DNA from: Planctomycetota bacterium
GTDB taxonomy: Bacteria > Planctomycetota > Phycisphaerae > Sedimentisphaerales > Anaerohalosphaeraceae
Assembly: GCA_019456245.1 (NCBI GenBank)
Contig: VRUF01000059.1
Span: 1-8,468 of the forward strand
DNA length: 8,468 nucleotides
Direction of reading: 5' to 3'
Positions 1 to 5,880 of the stretch are shown here, piece after piece. The stretch's first letter is position 1; each line of letters opens with the position of its first letter. The notes below the pieces were generated by a model that was not told where the DNA came from, did no database searches, and saw nothing but the letters and a program-made list of their open reading frames with translations. The translations under genes were made by a program, and so were the position numbers.

Positions 1-427
1 CGAACCTTCTTTTTTCGTCTTCTGTTTGCGGCATGATAGGGGGTACCGGGATGGGTTTTTTGTTATCGTTGAGGGCGACGAATGTTAGGTGTGCCGTTGT
101 TGCGAGGATGCTTTCATTGGTAACAGGGTTCTGTCTTGAGACCTGGACACCTATCTCCATAGAAGTTCGTCCGACGTAGTTTACGGAAGCCTTTAGAACT
201 ACGTGGTCACCTACGTAAATCGGTGCTCTGAATGAGATCGAGTCGATGCTGGCAGTTACTACTTCTCCTGAAGCATGCCTTTCGGCGGTCATTGCGGCTA
301 CCATGTCGATCCATGCGATTATTGCTCCGCCAAATGCGGTTCCGTGGGGGTTTGCCTGTTCGGGCATTACGAGGTACCTGGTAGAGACGGCACTTTGGGC
401 AGGGGTTTTTCCCTTTAAATCACTCAT
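1..427 (-). CDS. Acyl-CoA thioesterase, hotdog fold (C-terminus cut by window edge)
   Basis: This protein probably hydrolyses acyl-CoA thioesters to free acid and CoA in the cytoplasm. The 142 residues visible contain the family signature: PEQANPHGTAFGGAIIAWID at residues 22-41, which carries the N-x-x-G-T-x-F-G-G motif and the likely catalytic Asp41. VVTASIDSISF (57-67), a P-I-x-V-G-D turn (69-74) and VGRTSMEIGV (85-94) follow, all typical of the YciA/BFIT-type acyl-CoA hydrolases. It has no signal peptide or membrane segment. The ATG at 425-427 is chosen because it starts the conserved part and AAGGA lies 12 nt upstream. A good promoter lies at 471-500, so the gene is probably transcribed alone or first in an operon continuing left of the window. 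Acyl-chain preference cannot be read from the sequence. Confidence 0.9.
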   Translation of the reverse strand, partial: MSDLKGKTPAQSAVSTRYLVMPEQANPHGTAFGGAIIAWIDMVAAMTAERHASGEVVTASIDSISFRAPIYVGDHVVLKASVNYVGRTSMEIGVQVSRQNPVTNESILATTAHLTFVALNDNKKPIPVPPIMPQTEDEKRRF

Positions 428-470
428 GATTAAGTCCAATCCTTTTTGAAGGCCATTTGATCATGGGTGT

Positions 471-500
471 ATTATATAGGCGGTTGCCTGGTCTTGTCTA
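471..500 (-). promoter_or_regulatory. Sigma70-type promoter of the thioesterase gene
   Basis: On the minus strand, TAGACA (495-500, five of six to TTGACA) is separated by 18 bp from a perfect TATAAT (471-476). Transcription should start near base 464, giving a leader of about 37 nt before the ATG. The same TAGACA -35 form is used by the rpmA promoter in this window. Confidence 0.7.
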
Positions 501-571
501 TGGTAAAGATTGTGAGCCGTAGGTTGTGATAGTCATGTCCCGGCGCTTCCGCCGTCGCTTCCACCTTCGCC

Positions 572-609
572 AAGGCTATGGCGGGACAAGAAAGCTATGG
601 CGAGACGAG
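572..609. repeat. Two-copy 19-bp tandem repeat in intergenic DNA
   Basis: AAGGCTATGGCGGGACAAG (572-590) is followed directly by AAAGCTATGGCGAGACGAG (591-609), matching at 16 of 19 positions. It lies in the non-coding stretch 501-660, where I see no convincing gene. An ORF across it on the plus strand (from 526) is Arg-rich and looks like translated repeat. The unit resembles short dispersed GC-rich repeats of environmental planctomycete assemblies; that resemblance is from memory and unverified. Confidence 0.6.
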
Positions 610-665
610 TGCGCTTTGGGCTTCTGTTTGCCAATTCTGTTGTGTGGTGGTTCAGTGAAAGGCGC

Positions 666-700
666 AAAAAAAAGGCTGATCCGTGGAACAGCCCTTTTTT
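666..700 (-). terminator. Rho-independent terminator after the secreted PepSY-like gene
   Basis: Read on the minus strand, an A-tract and GGGCTG (689-694) pair with CAGCC (674-678) and a run of eight T (666-673). The stem lies 30 nt after the stop codon of the gene at 724-1641. The plus strand also ends in a T-run (695-700), so it could work in both directions. It is nearly identical to the terminator at 1778-1813. Confidence 0.85.
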
Positions 701-723
701 ATTTTTTGCCCTTAAATTGCCCT

Positions 724-1641
724 TTATTTCTTAAACTCAGTCAAGAGCAGATCTTCGTCCTGTATCAAGCCTACGTCAGGTGCGTATATTTTATAGCATA
801 TATCTTTTGGATCGAGTCCTGAGGTTTCTTCTACCTTTATGCAGTTTTTGAATGTCCCGGCAGGAGTTGTCAGCGTTATGTCGTCGGCAATTATTTCGGC
901 CCTGTCCATGGCATTCGGGGCTATTTCCTGGTAGTGTCTTGCCCCCAGAAGAATCGTACCGGGCATAATGATTCCTGCTTTGGAGTTCTTTTCGTCGGCT
1001 CGCCATGCGCCGGAGTGCTTGACGATCTTTCCGTTCTCGTAGTCATCGACCTCTTCTCCGAAGTAGAATACATCGCCGTGTTCTTTACAGATAGCAAAGA
1101 AGTTTCTGGATATTTCTTTTAGTTTGCCGTCTTCTTCTTCGTACTCTTCGATAACTCTTGTTTCTATATTGCCGATCTTTCTTGTTTTATCTGTTACGGT
1201 GATTGTTACCTTTTCGGTTTCGCTTTGCAGTACCAGTTTATATCCGGGTTGTAAACTGAAGAAGCGGTTGCTGCCAGTGGATGAAAAAGTACAATTTTCC
1301 TCGTGGAACTGTTTCGTCCATTTCTTAGTTTCTTCCTCGGGGAACGCTTTGTCTGAAGATAGCTTGTCGATCTCTTTGATCTTGCCTTTTGGCGAGACTT
1401 CGACTTCATATGTCTCACCGCCTGCTTCAACAATTACATCGTACTGGCCCGGATCATCGCCTTCGACTTCCATTTCGATCTCAGTTATTTTTCCGTCCGG
1501 GAATGCCTGGTCTATGGCCTTTTTTACCGTTGCGGGCAGATCTGAGGGTTTTACAGAAACTTTTTCCTCTGCTGCGATCAGCATTGAAGTTAATATGACA
1601 GCAGCAATAACAACACCAATCAAACCTAATTTGAATTTCAT
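724..1641 (-). CDS. Secreted protein with N-terminal PepSY-like domain, function unknown
   Basis: This is a 305-aa exported protein of unknown function. Residues 1-24 form a signal peptide: K2 and K4, a hydrophobic core LIGVVIAAVILTSMLIAA, and probable cleavage before E25. Residues 35-93 look like a PepSY-type domain (LPATVKKAIDQAFPDGKI, then alternating beta strands ending in KGKIKEI). Residues 115-303 form a beta-rich C-terminal domain with FAICKEHGDVFYFGEEVDDY (182-201), a G-A-W segment (211-213), PGTILLGARHYQEIAP (227-242) and TPAGTFKNCIKVEET (259-273). I recall this arrangement from planctomycete secreted proteins, but no role has been assigned to it. ATG 1641 is chosen because AAAGGA lies 6 nt upstream; an in-frame TTG at 1656 overlaps that ribosome site. 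Cys117, Cys185, Cys267 and Cys282 could form disulfides outside the cytoplasm. Confidence 0.85.
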   Translation of the reverse strand: MKFKLGLIGVVIAAVILTSMLIAAEEKVSVKPSDLPATVKKAIDQAFPDGKITEIEMEVEGDDPGQYDVIVEAGGETYEVEVSPKGKIKEIDKLSSDKAFPEEETKKWTKQFHEENCTFSSTGSNRFFSLQPGYKLVLQSETEKVTITVTDKTRKIGNIETRVIEEYEEEDGKLKEISRNFFAICKEHGDVFYFGEEVDDYENGKIVKHSGAWRADEKNSKAGIIMPGTILLGARHYQEIAPNAMDRAEIIADDITLTTPAGTFKNCIKVEETSGLDPKDICYKIYAPDVGLIQDEDLLLTEFKK

Positions 1642-1689
1642 GGTCCATCCTTTCAAAATAGAGTAAAATTTGAGTTATTCGTTTGGCAA

Positions 1690-1720
1690 ATTATATCATG
1701 GATGGTCTATATAGTATCTA
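1690..1720 (-). promoter_or_regulatory. Possible promoter of the secreted PepSY-like gene
   Basis: A perfect TATAAT lies on the minus strand at 1690-1695, 48 nt before the ATG. The best -35 is TAGATA (1715-1720, four of six) with a long 19-bp spacer. The -10 is convincing and the -35 weak. The gene needs its own promoter because a terminator (1778-1813) separates it from rpmA. Confidence 0.45.
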
Positions 1721-1777
1721 AATAATAGAAAAAACTTCTAAACGGGAATTAATATTGGATTTGGGAGTTTTGGGCGC

Positions 1778-1813
1778 AAAAAAAAGGACTGATCCGAGGA
1801 ACAGCCCTTTTTT
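1778..1813 (-). terminator. Rho-independent terminator of rpmA
   Basis: On the minus strand GGGCTG (1802-1807) pairs with CAGTCC (1786-1791), with one G-T wobble. It is flanked by six A and followed by eight T (1778-1785). It sits 23 nt after the rpmA stop codon. The loop is TTCCTCGGAT, against TTCCACGGAT in the sister terminator at 666-700. Confidence 0.85.
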
Positions 1814-1830
1814 ATTATCTGAAGCTATTT

Positions 1831-2067
1831 TTATTCGATGATGTGAATTTTTTTGCCCTTGAACTGTACCGTGCCAGCTTTTAGTGCGAAAATGGTGAAA
1901 TCTCTTCCCATTCCTACGTTAAAGCCGGGGCGCCATTTTGTTCCGCACTGACGGAGTATGATCGCTCCTGCTTTTGCGAGTTGTCCGCCGTAAAGCTTTA
2001 CGCCTCGAAACTTTGGATTACTGTCTCTTCCGTTCCTTGAAGAGCCTTGTCCTTTTTTATGCGCCAT
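1831..2067 (-). CDS. rpmA: 50S ribosomal protein L27 (bL27)
   Basis: This large-subunit ribosomal protein's N-terminal tail reaches the peptidyl-transferase centre. The 78 residues match the family throughout: [20 protein letters not shown] (1-20), a G-V-K-x-x-G-G segment (22-28), and [20 protein letters not shown] (39-58). The C-terminus is a few residues shorter than in E. coli. Residue 41 is Cys where most L27 proteins have Arg (RQRGTK). The mature Ala-His-Lys-Lys N-terminus starts directly after Met, with no Firmicutes-type pro-peptide. ATG 2065-2067 is chosen by homology and by AGAGG 7 nt upstream; a longer reading to 2154 would start upstream of the -10 box of its promoter and is rejected. 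No rplU (L21) gene lies next to it; it has its own promoter (2113-2141) and terminator. Confidence 0.97.
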   Translation of the reverse strand: MAHKKGQGSSRNGRDSNPKFRGVKLYGGQLAKAGAIILRQCGTKWRPGFNVGMGRDFTIFALKAGTVQFKGKKIHIIE

Positions 2068-2112
2068 CTTGGTACCTCTATTTATGTTTTCAGAAACAAA
2101 TACGAGCCCCAC

Positions 2113-2141
2113 ATAATACTCAATGATGTTGGCGGTGTCTA
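2113..2141 (-). promoter_or_regulatory. Sigma70-type promoter of rpmA
   Basis: TAGACA (2136-2141, five of six) is separated by an ideal 17 bp from TATTAT (2113-2118, five of six), read on the minus strand. Transcription would start near 2106, giving a leader of about 39 nt. This supports the short rpmA reading frame. Confidence 0.75.
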
Positions 2142-2223
2142 GAAAAAATTGCAAATTAGTGGAAAATGCTTATTTTTTGTGTCTGAGGGGTCATTTTTGC
2201 GGTTTTTTGGGTTATTTTAGGGG

Positions 2224-2252
2224 TTGATTGCAGGCGGGAAAGGCATTAATAT
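2224..2252 (+). promoter_or_regulatory. Weak candidate promoter of mtnP
   Basis: TTGATT (2224-2229), a 17-bp spacer, and TAATAT (2247-2252, four of six). A TTGACT at 2254-2259 has no good -10 at the right distance. The rest of the 245-bp gap between rpmA and mtnP is T/G-rich on this strand and shows nothing else. Confidence 0.35.
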
Positions 2253-2312
2253 CTTGACTGGGCAAATTGTAAGGGTAAATGTGAATCTGGTATTTTAAAA
2301 GGGAGTACTGAA

Positions 2313-3188
2313 ATGGGCGAAGGTTTGATCGGTGTTATTGGCGGAAGCGGTTTGGGGCAGAGTTTGGGCAATCATATAACCGATTCGGAGCTTAAGGAGG
2401 TTTCGACGCCTTTTGGTAAGCCCAGCGGTGCGATCCTTGTTGGTCGTATCGGCGATAAGCGGATCGCTTTTTTGAACCGTCATGGATCCGGGCATACGCT
2501 TTCTCCGAGTGTTGTTCCTTACCGGGCAAATATATTTGCGCTGAAGTCTCTTGGTGTTACTACGCTTATCGCAAGCGGGGCGGTTGGGTCGCTTCGTGAG
2601 GAGATCCGGCCTAAGGAGCTTGTGGTTGTGGATCAGTTTATCGATAAGACTTATAAGAGAGAGAGTTCGTTTTTTGGGGATTTTGGAGCGGTTCATTGCG
2701 AGCTTTCTCATCCTTGCTGCGGACGATTGGGAAAAGCTATTGTCGATGCGTCGGGGAGTATCGGTGCCCGGACGCATGACGGGGGTACTTATGTTTGTAT
2801 GGAGGGCCCGTCGTTTTCGACTCGGGGGGAATCTTTGATGCACCGGCATTGGGGTGGGGATTTGATCGGAATGACGGCGATGCCTGAGGCGAAATTGGCT
2901 CGTGAGGCGCAGATGTGTTATGCGTTGATCGCGCTTGCGAGCGATTATGACTGCTGGCGCGAGCATGAGGCTGGGGTTGATAAGCAGGCGCTGCTTGCGG
3001 AGATCATCGGGAATTTGACGGCTGCGACTAATAATGCTATCGAATTGATCAAGGCTGTTATCGAGGGGGGTGCGGAGCTTTGCCGGGATGATTGCGAGTG
3101 CAGGAAAAGTCTTGAACTGGCGGTTTGGACGGAGGCGAAGGCTATAGATGAAAAGAAACGAGAGGAGCTTGGGGTTCTGTTTGAGTAG
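2313..3188 (+). CDS. mtnP: S-methyl-5'-thioadenosine phosphorylase / purine nucleoside phosphorylase family
   Basis: The family splits methylthioadenosine (or another purine nucleoside) with phosphate into the free base and a ribose 1-phosphate, in methionine and purine salvage in the cytoplasm. The 291 residues follow human MTAP closely: IGVIGGSGL (6-14), phosphate-binding RHG at 56-58, SGAVGSLREEI (88-98), a D-Q-F-I-D segment (107-111), EGPSFSTRGES (164-174), GMTAMPE (186-192) and SDYDCW (210-215). The Asp-Tyr-Asp at 211-213 aligns with the Asp pair that selects 6-aminopurines in MTAP, where 6-oxopurine enzymes have Asn, so methylthioadenosine is the most likely substrate. The C-terminus carries C257, C261 and C263 (a CxC motif). 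ATG 2313 has GGGAG 7 nt upstream. No other methionine-salvage gene is nearby. Confidence 0.88.
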   Translation: MGEGLIGVIGGSGLGQSLGNHITDSELKEVSTPFGKPSGAILVGRIGDKRIAFLNRHGSGHTLSPSVVPYRANIFALKSLGVTTLIASGAVGSLREEIRPKELVVVDQFIDKTYKRESSFFGDFGAVHCELSHPCCGRLGKAIVDASGSIGARTHDGGTYVCMEGPSFSTRGESLMHRHWGGDLIGMTAMPEAKLAREAQMCYALIALASDYDCWREHEAGVDKQALLAEIIGNLTAATNNAIELIKAVIEGGAELCRDDCECRKSLELAVWTEAKAIDEKKREELGVLFE

Positions 3189-3204
3189 ATTTTGCGGATA
3201 AAGC

Positions 3205-3245
3205 AGGTTTTTGCCCGGTTTTTGAGGTAAAAACGCCTATTTTAA
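3205..3245 (+). terminator. Weak possible terminator after mtnP
   Basis: GTTTTT (3218-3223) can pair with AAAAAC (3229-3234) over a GAGGT loop. A wider alternative pairs AGG-TTTTT (3205-3212) with AAAAACGCCT (3229-3238) through a two-base bulge. A-TTTT follows. The stem is AT-rich and weak, but a stop is expected here because the next gene has its own strong promoter. Confidence 0.3.
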
Positions 3246-3262
3246 GAATTTTCAGTTTTTTG

Positions 3263-3291
3263 TTGACAGGTATTTGATATTATTGCATAAT
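3263..3291 (+). promoter_or_regulatory. Strong sigma70-type promoter of the three-gene membrane operon
   Basis: Perfect TTGACA (3263-3268), an ideal 17-bp spacer, and CATAAT (3286-3291, five of six). Transcription should start near 3298, about 33 nt before the ATG at 3331. It lies across an upstream in-frame ATG (3274), which rules out that longer start. I see no clear palindromic operator next to it, although autoregulation by the winged-helix protein of the operon would be expected. Confidence 0.8.
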
Positions 3292-3330
3292 AGGTTTGTA
3301 GTAGAAACTAGTTTTTGGGAGATAATAAAA

Positions 3331-4038
3331 ATGTCTGGTGCTATAAAGAAAAAGAACACAGAAATGGAACGCTTAGAACAACTTGAAGGATTGGTGGATC
3401 GATACGCACAGAGCAGAGTTTTGCCGCTTTTGATTCCCCTGGTAATATTGATTTTTAATGTGAGCCTGCTGTTATACGGCGGCAAACTGGCATCGTTAAT
3501 AATCTTTCATTTACAGATCAGCATGTGCTGGTATACAGCGATTATACTGGGAATTGTTGCTTGGGTACTTCTTTCATCTTTCTTTGTAACAGGCAAGATA
3601 TTGGCCAGATACGCTGGCTGTTTCTATAAAAAAGAAGGTACTATAGAATTAGAAAAAGAAAGAACGTCTGCATGGGCATGGATTGCATACCTAATAACAT
3701 TTTGTGGATCTGCGGTTCTGAGCGCAGAAAGTATTTTGCCTGTTCGCTGGGCCTTAATGATATCATTGGCATCTTTCGGTACGTTCATGCTTTACTTGGG
3801 CAAGAAACATAAGGAGAAACCTTTAGGAGTAGTGTATGGAGGTTTGAGTCTTGCAGCAGCGGCCTTAACCGCTTTGGGAGTACGTCTTCCGTTATCAGCA
3901 GAAGGATGGCTGTATTCATATTTTATTACATTGATGATATATTTTGTCAGTGCTGGATTCATTACGGCAATAGTAGTCCATATATACAATCGTAAAGTTC
4001 TGCAGAAGATAAAAAAGATGAGGACGTTTAGTGGATAG
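3331..4038 (+). CDS. Six-TM integral membrane protein, function unknown; first gene of operon
   Basis: I do not recognise a named family in this 235-aa protein. Residues 1-29 are charged and helical (many Lys, Glu and Arg; likely cytoplasmic). Six hydrophobic segments follow at about 30-49, 67-88, 114-131, 139-156, 165-184 and 194-217. The tail YNRKVLQKIKKMRTFSG is basic, so both ends should be in the cytoplasm. A charged loop (99-112, KKEGTIELEKER and neighbours) lies between TM2 and TM3. No catalytic or transport motif is visible. The start is ATG 3331 with GGGAG nine bases upstream. The last 8 nt overlap the GTG start of the regulator gene, which implies translational coupling. Small membrane proteins paired with an HTH_34-type regulator are a recurring bacterial arrangement, so a sensor or target role is possible but inferred. 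Codons are more A-rich than in mtnP or pckG. Confidence 0.8.
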   Translation: MSGAIKKKNTEMERLEQLEGLVDRYAQSRVLPLLIPLVILIFNVSLLLYGGKLASLIIFHLQISMCWYTAIILGIVAWVLLSSFFVTGKILARYAGCFYKKEGTIELEKERTSAWAWIAYLITFCGSAVLSAESILPVRWALMISLASFGTFMLYLGKKHKEKPLGVVYGGLSLAAAALTALGVRLPLSAEGWLYSYFITLMIYFVSAGFITAIVVHIYNRKVLQKIKKMRTFSG

Positions 4039-4339
4039 CGGGAAAATAAATCAGATTCACAATAATATCGACAGAGTCATTCATGAGCCGGTTCGGCTTG
4101 CTATTTTGAAGATTCTCAGTTTGGCTAAAGAGGTGGATTTTAAATTTCTGCTGACGACACTGGGTTTGACAAAAGGCAATCTGGCGACGCATATAAATAA
4201 GCTTGAAGCAACTAAATTAATAACAGTAAAGAAAGAGTTTCGCGGCAAAATTCCGCACACATCATATAGTATAACCAATAAGGGCCGAGAGCAATTTCAG
4301 GAATATTGGAAAAACATGCAAGAACTTGCTCCCGAATAA
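4031..4339 (+). CDS. Small winged-helix transcriptional regulator (HTH_34-like, MarR/ArsR fold)
   Basis: This 102-aa cytoplasmic DNA-binding protein consists almost entirely of one winged-helix domain. The segments are HEPVRLAILKILS (18-30), DFKFLLTTLGLTKGNLATHI (36-55, second helix plus recognition helix), NKLEATKLITVKKEF (56-70), and a wing with R71-G-K-I-P-H-T and SYSITNKGREQF (78-89). This is the pattern of PF13601-type stand-alone wHTH proteins. No ligand domain and no Cys metal site are seen, so any signal probably comes through a partner or by dimer changes. The start is GTG at 4031, with AGGA six bases upstream, inside the end of the membrane-protein gene. Position in the operon suggests it controls this operon and perhaps responds to the membrane proteins; that is inference. 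Confidence 0.85.
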   Translation: MDSGKINQIHNNIDRVIHEPVRLAILKILSLAKEVDFKFLLTTLGLTKGNLATHINKLEATKLITVKKEFRGKIPHTSYSITNKGREQFQEYWKNMQELAPE

Positions 4340-4362
4340 CTCACACATTTGGAGATTTGACA

Positions 4363-5865
4363 ATGGCTGAAACTAGTTATGTAATAATTTTTATCTTTGG
4401 GGTGTTTTCAATCGTACTTGGAGTTCTTGCGGTATTGCTGCCGGGGCAACTTACGGTATGGGAAGAGAAACTTTTTCGCAAATTAAGAATTATTTCCGGG
4501 GGCAGTACGGCTGGTCGAGTTAAGGCGGGGATGTTTTTTCAGGAACGTCTGCTCGGTTTGGTGCTGCTTGTGTTCGGTGTTACGGCTATTTATTATTTGC
4601 CTGTTGAATTGACATTGGGCAAAGGTGAGGATGGAAGTATTATTTTTTTGCGGAATAAGTATGTTAAAGATACCGATATTGAAGAGGAAACTGTTGTCTC
4701 GTCTGATCTTATTTGCTCAGAGGGTTTGCATATTATTTCTGCGAGGTATGGTGTCGGCAACAGGTGGAGAGATGTTTTGAAACAGATCAAAGAAGAAATC
4801 CGCAACAATGCTATTTCGATCAAAGTGTCCAACGATATTGCAGGCGATCCGGCTTCGGGCAAAGTAAAAGCCTTGAGAGTGGAATACGCCCTCGATGGAG
4901 AACGGAAAACCGCGAAAGTGACGGAAGGGCAGTGGCTGCATGTTCCTTCTGATGTTGAGCTGCATCCCGAAGTGGCGGCTGTGAACACGAGGGAGCAATT
5001 GATGGGGCTGGTTAAGCAGTGTCCGGCAGAGATGGGTTTTTTCGGCATGGATCTGTCGACGGGGCAAACTGTTGAATTTCAAGCGAATCAACCGGCATGT
5101 CTGGCGAGTATTGTGAAGATATTTGTTTTAGCCGAAGTGATGCGGCAGGTGGATGAGAGAACGCTTGAGCTATCGGAATCTGTCACTATCGAAAGAGGAA
5201 ATAAAAAAGAGATTTGTACTATATCAGATGCTCTCGATAAGATGATTGGGGTAAGTGACAACAAAGCTACCGATGCTCTGGCTGGGCATGTAGGTTATGA
5301 CAATGTTAATGCTCTACCTAGCCAACTAGGCATTTCCGGTCTCAGTGAGAAAATTTTGCCCGAGCCAGGGATTTTCGGCAAAGTACTCGATAAGAGAGTG
5401 TTTGGTAAAACCAGGCTTTGGCCAGTTGATAAGCCGCTGGTCCAACACGGAAGTGCTCGCGGCATTGTGCAATATTTTAAACTATTATACACAGGTTCAC
5501 TTATAAGCGAAAGTGTCAGCAAAGCCATTCTCGATGTATTCGACAGGAACCCGAAAAACGTCATTGGCGATACAATGCCAACTGGTTATAAAAGCGTCGG
5601 CAAAGGCGGGAGCTGTGTCTGGATGCGTCCTGATCGAGATCAATACAATATGATCGGCTGGGGGCTATTAATCAGAAATGAACAAACTGCTTTGGCTTTG
5701 TGCGTCTGGTTCGAATGGTTCCCTGAGCAAACCAGTGAGGAACTAAAAAGGAAATGGAGTTCGGCTATTTCGGGTAGTATCGTAAACATTCTACTTGCCC
5801 AGGGGGAATCAACCACAGAAAGCAAGGGTGATATGCAAGCAAGCAATCCAGCGGAGACAGAATAA
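4363..5865 (+). CDS. Membrane-anchored DUF3395-like / class A beta-lactamase-fold serine hydrolase fusion
   Basis: The protein has 500 residues. Two membrane helices (about 6-27 and 62-80) flank a basic loop (31-60), which by the positive-inside rule puts the remainder outside the cytoplasm. Residues about 115-197 (HIISARYGVGNRWRDV, then IKVSNDIAGDPASGKVKALR and EGQWLHVP) resemble DUF3395, the C-terminal domain of DnaJ C11. Residues about 205-480 are a serine hydrolase of the beta-lactamase/PBP fold: S249-I-V-K252 (SxxK), S298-D-N300 (SDN) and V412-G-K414-G-G416 in the KTG position. The Thr of KTG is replaced by Gly, and no ExxLN omega-loop Glu is evident, so beta-lactam hydrolysis is doubtful and a peptidoglycan peptidase, sensor or ester hydrolase is equally possible. 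The start is ATG 4363 with GGAG eight bases upstream, 23 nt after the regulator gene. The tail (481-500) is polar and low in complexity. Confidence 0.82.
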   Translation: MAETSYVIIFIFGVFSIVLGVLAVLLPGQLTVWEEKLFRKLRIISGGSTAGRVKAGMFFQERLLGLVLLVFGVTAIYYLPVELTLGKGEDGSIIFLRNKYVKDTDIEEETVVSSDLICSEGLHIISARYGVGNRWRDVLKQIKEEIRNNAISIKVSNDIAGDPASGKVKALRVEYALDGERKTAKVTEGQWLHVPSDVELHPEVAAVNTREQLMGLVKQCPAEMGFFGMDLSTGQTVEFQANQPACLASIVKIFVLAEVMRQVDERTLELSESVTIERGNKKEICTISDALDKMIGVSDNKATDALAGHVGYDNVNALPSQLGISGLSEKILPEPGIFGKVLDKRVFGKTRLWPVDKPLVQHGSARGIVQYFKLLYTGSLISESVSKAILDVFDRNPKNVIGDTMPTGYKSVGKGGSCVWMRPDRDQYNMIGWGLLIRNEQTALALCVWFEWFPEQTSEELKRKWSSAISGSIVNILLAQGESTTESKGDMQASNPAETE

Positions 5866-5880
5866 TTAAGAACATCTTGT

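Noticed and set aside
526..822. 98-codon plus-strand ORF across the tandem repeat and terminator
   Set aside because: It translates the 19-bp repeat and the hairpin, runs antisense into the secreted-protein gene, has no ribosome site and no recognisable domain.
1124..1666. 180-codon plus-strand ORF antisense to the secreted PepSY-like gene
   Set aside because: Ser/Thr-rich mirror of the real gene; the minus-strand frame has a signal peptide, ribosome site, promoter and terminator.
2295..2966. 223-codon minus-strand ORF antisense to mtnP
   Set aside because: Arg-rich shadow of a gene with complete MTAP motifs on the plus strand.
3274..3330. Upstream in-frame ATG for the six-TM protein
   Set aside because: It lies inside the promoter, upstream of the predicted transcription start, and has no ribosome site; ATG 3331 has GGGAG.
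4306..4362. Longer start for the serine hydrolase, overlapping the regulator gene
   Set aside because: ATG 4363 has a well-placed GGAG and begins directly before the first membrane helix; the extra 19 residues are unlike a membrane-protein N-terminus.
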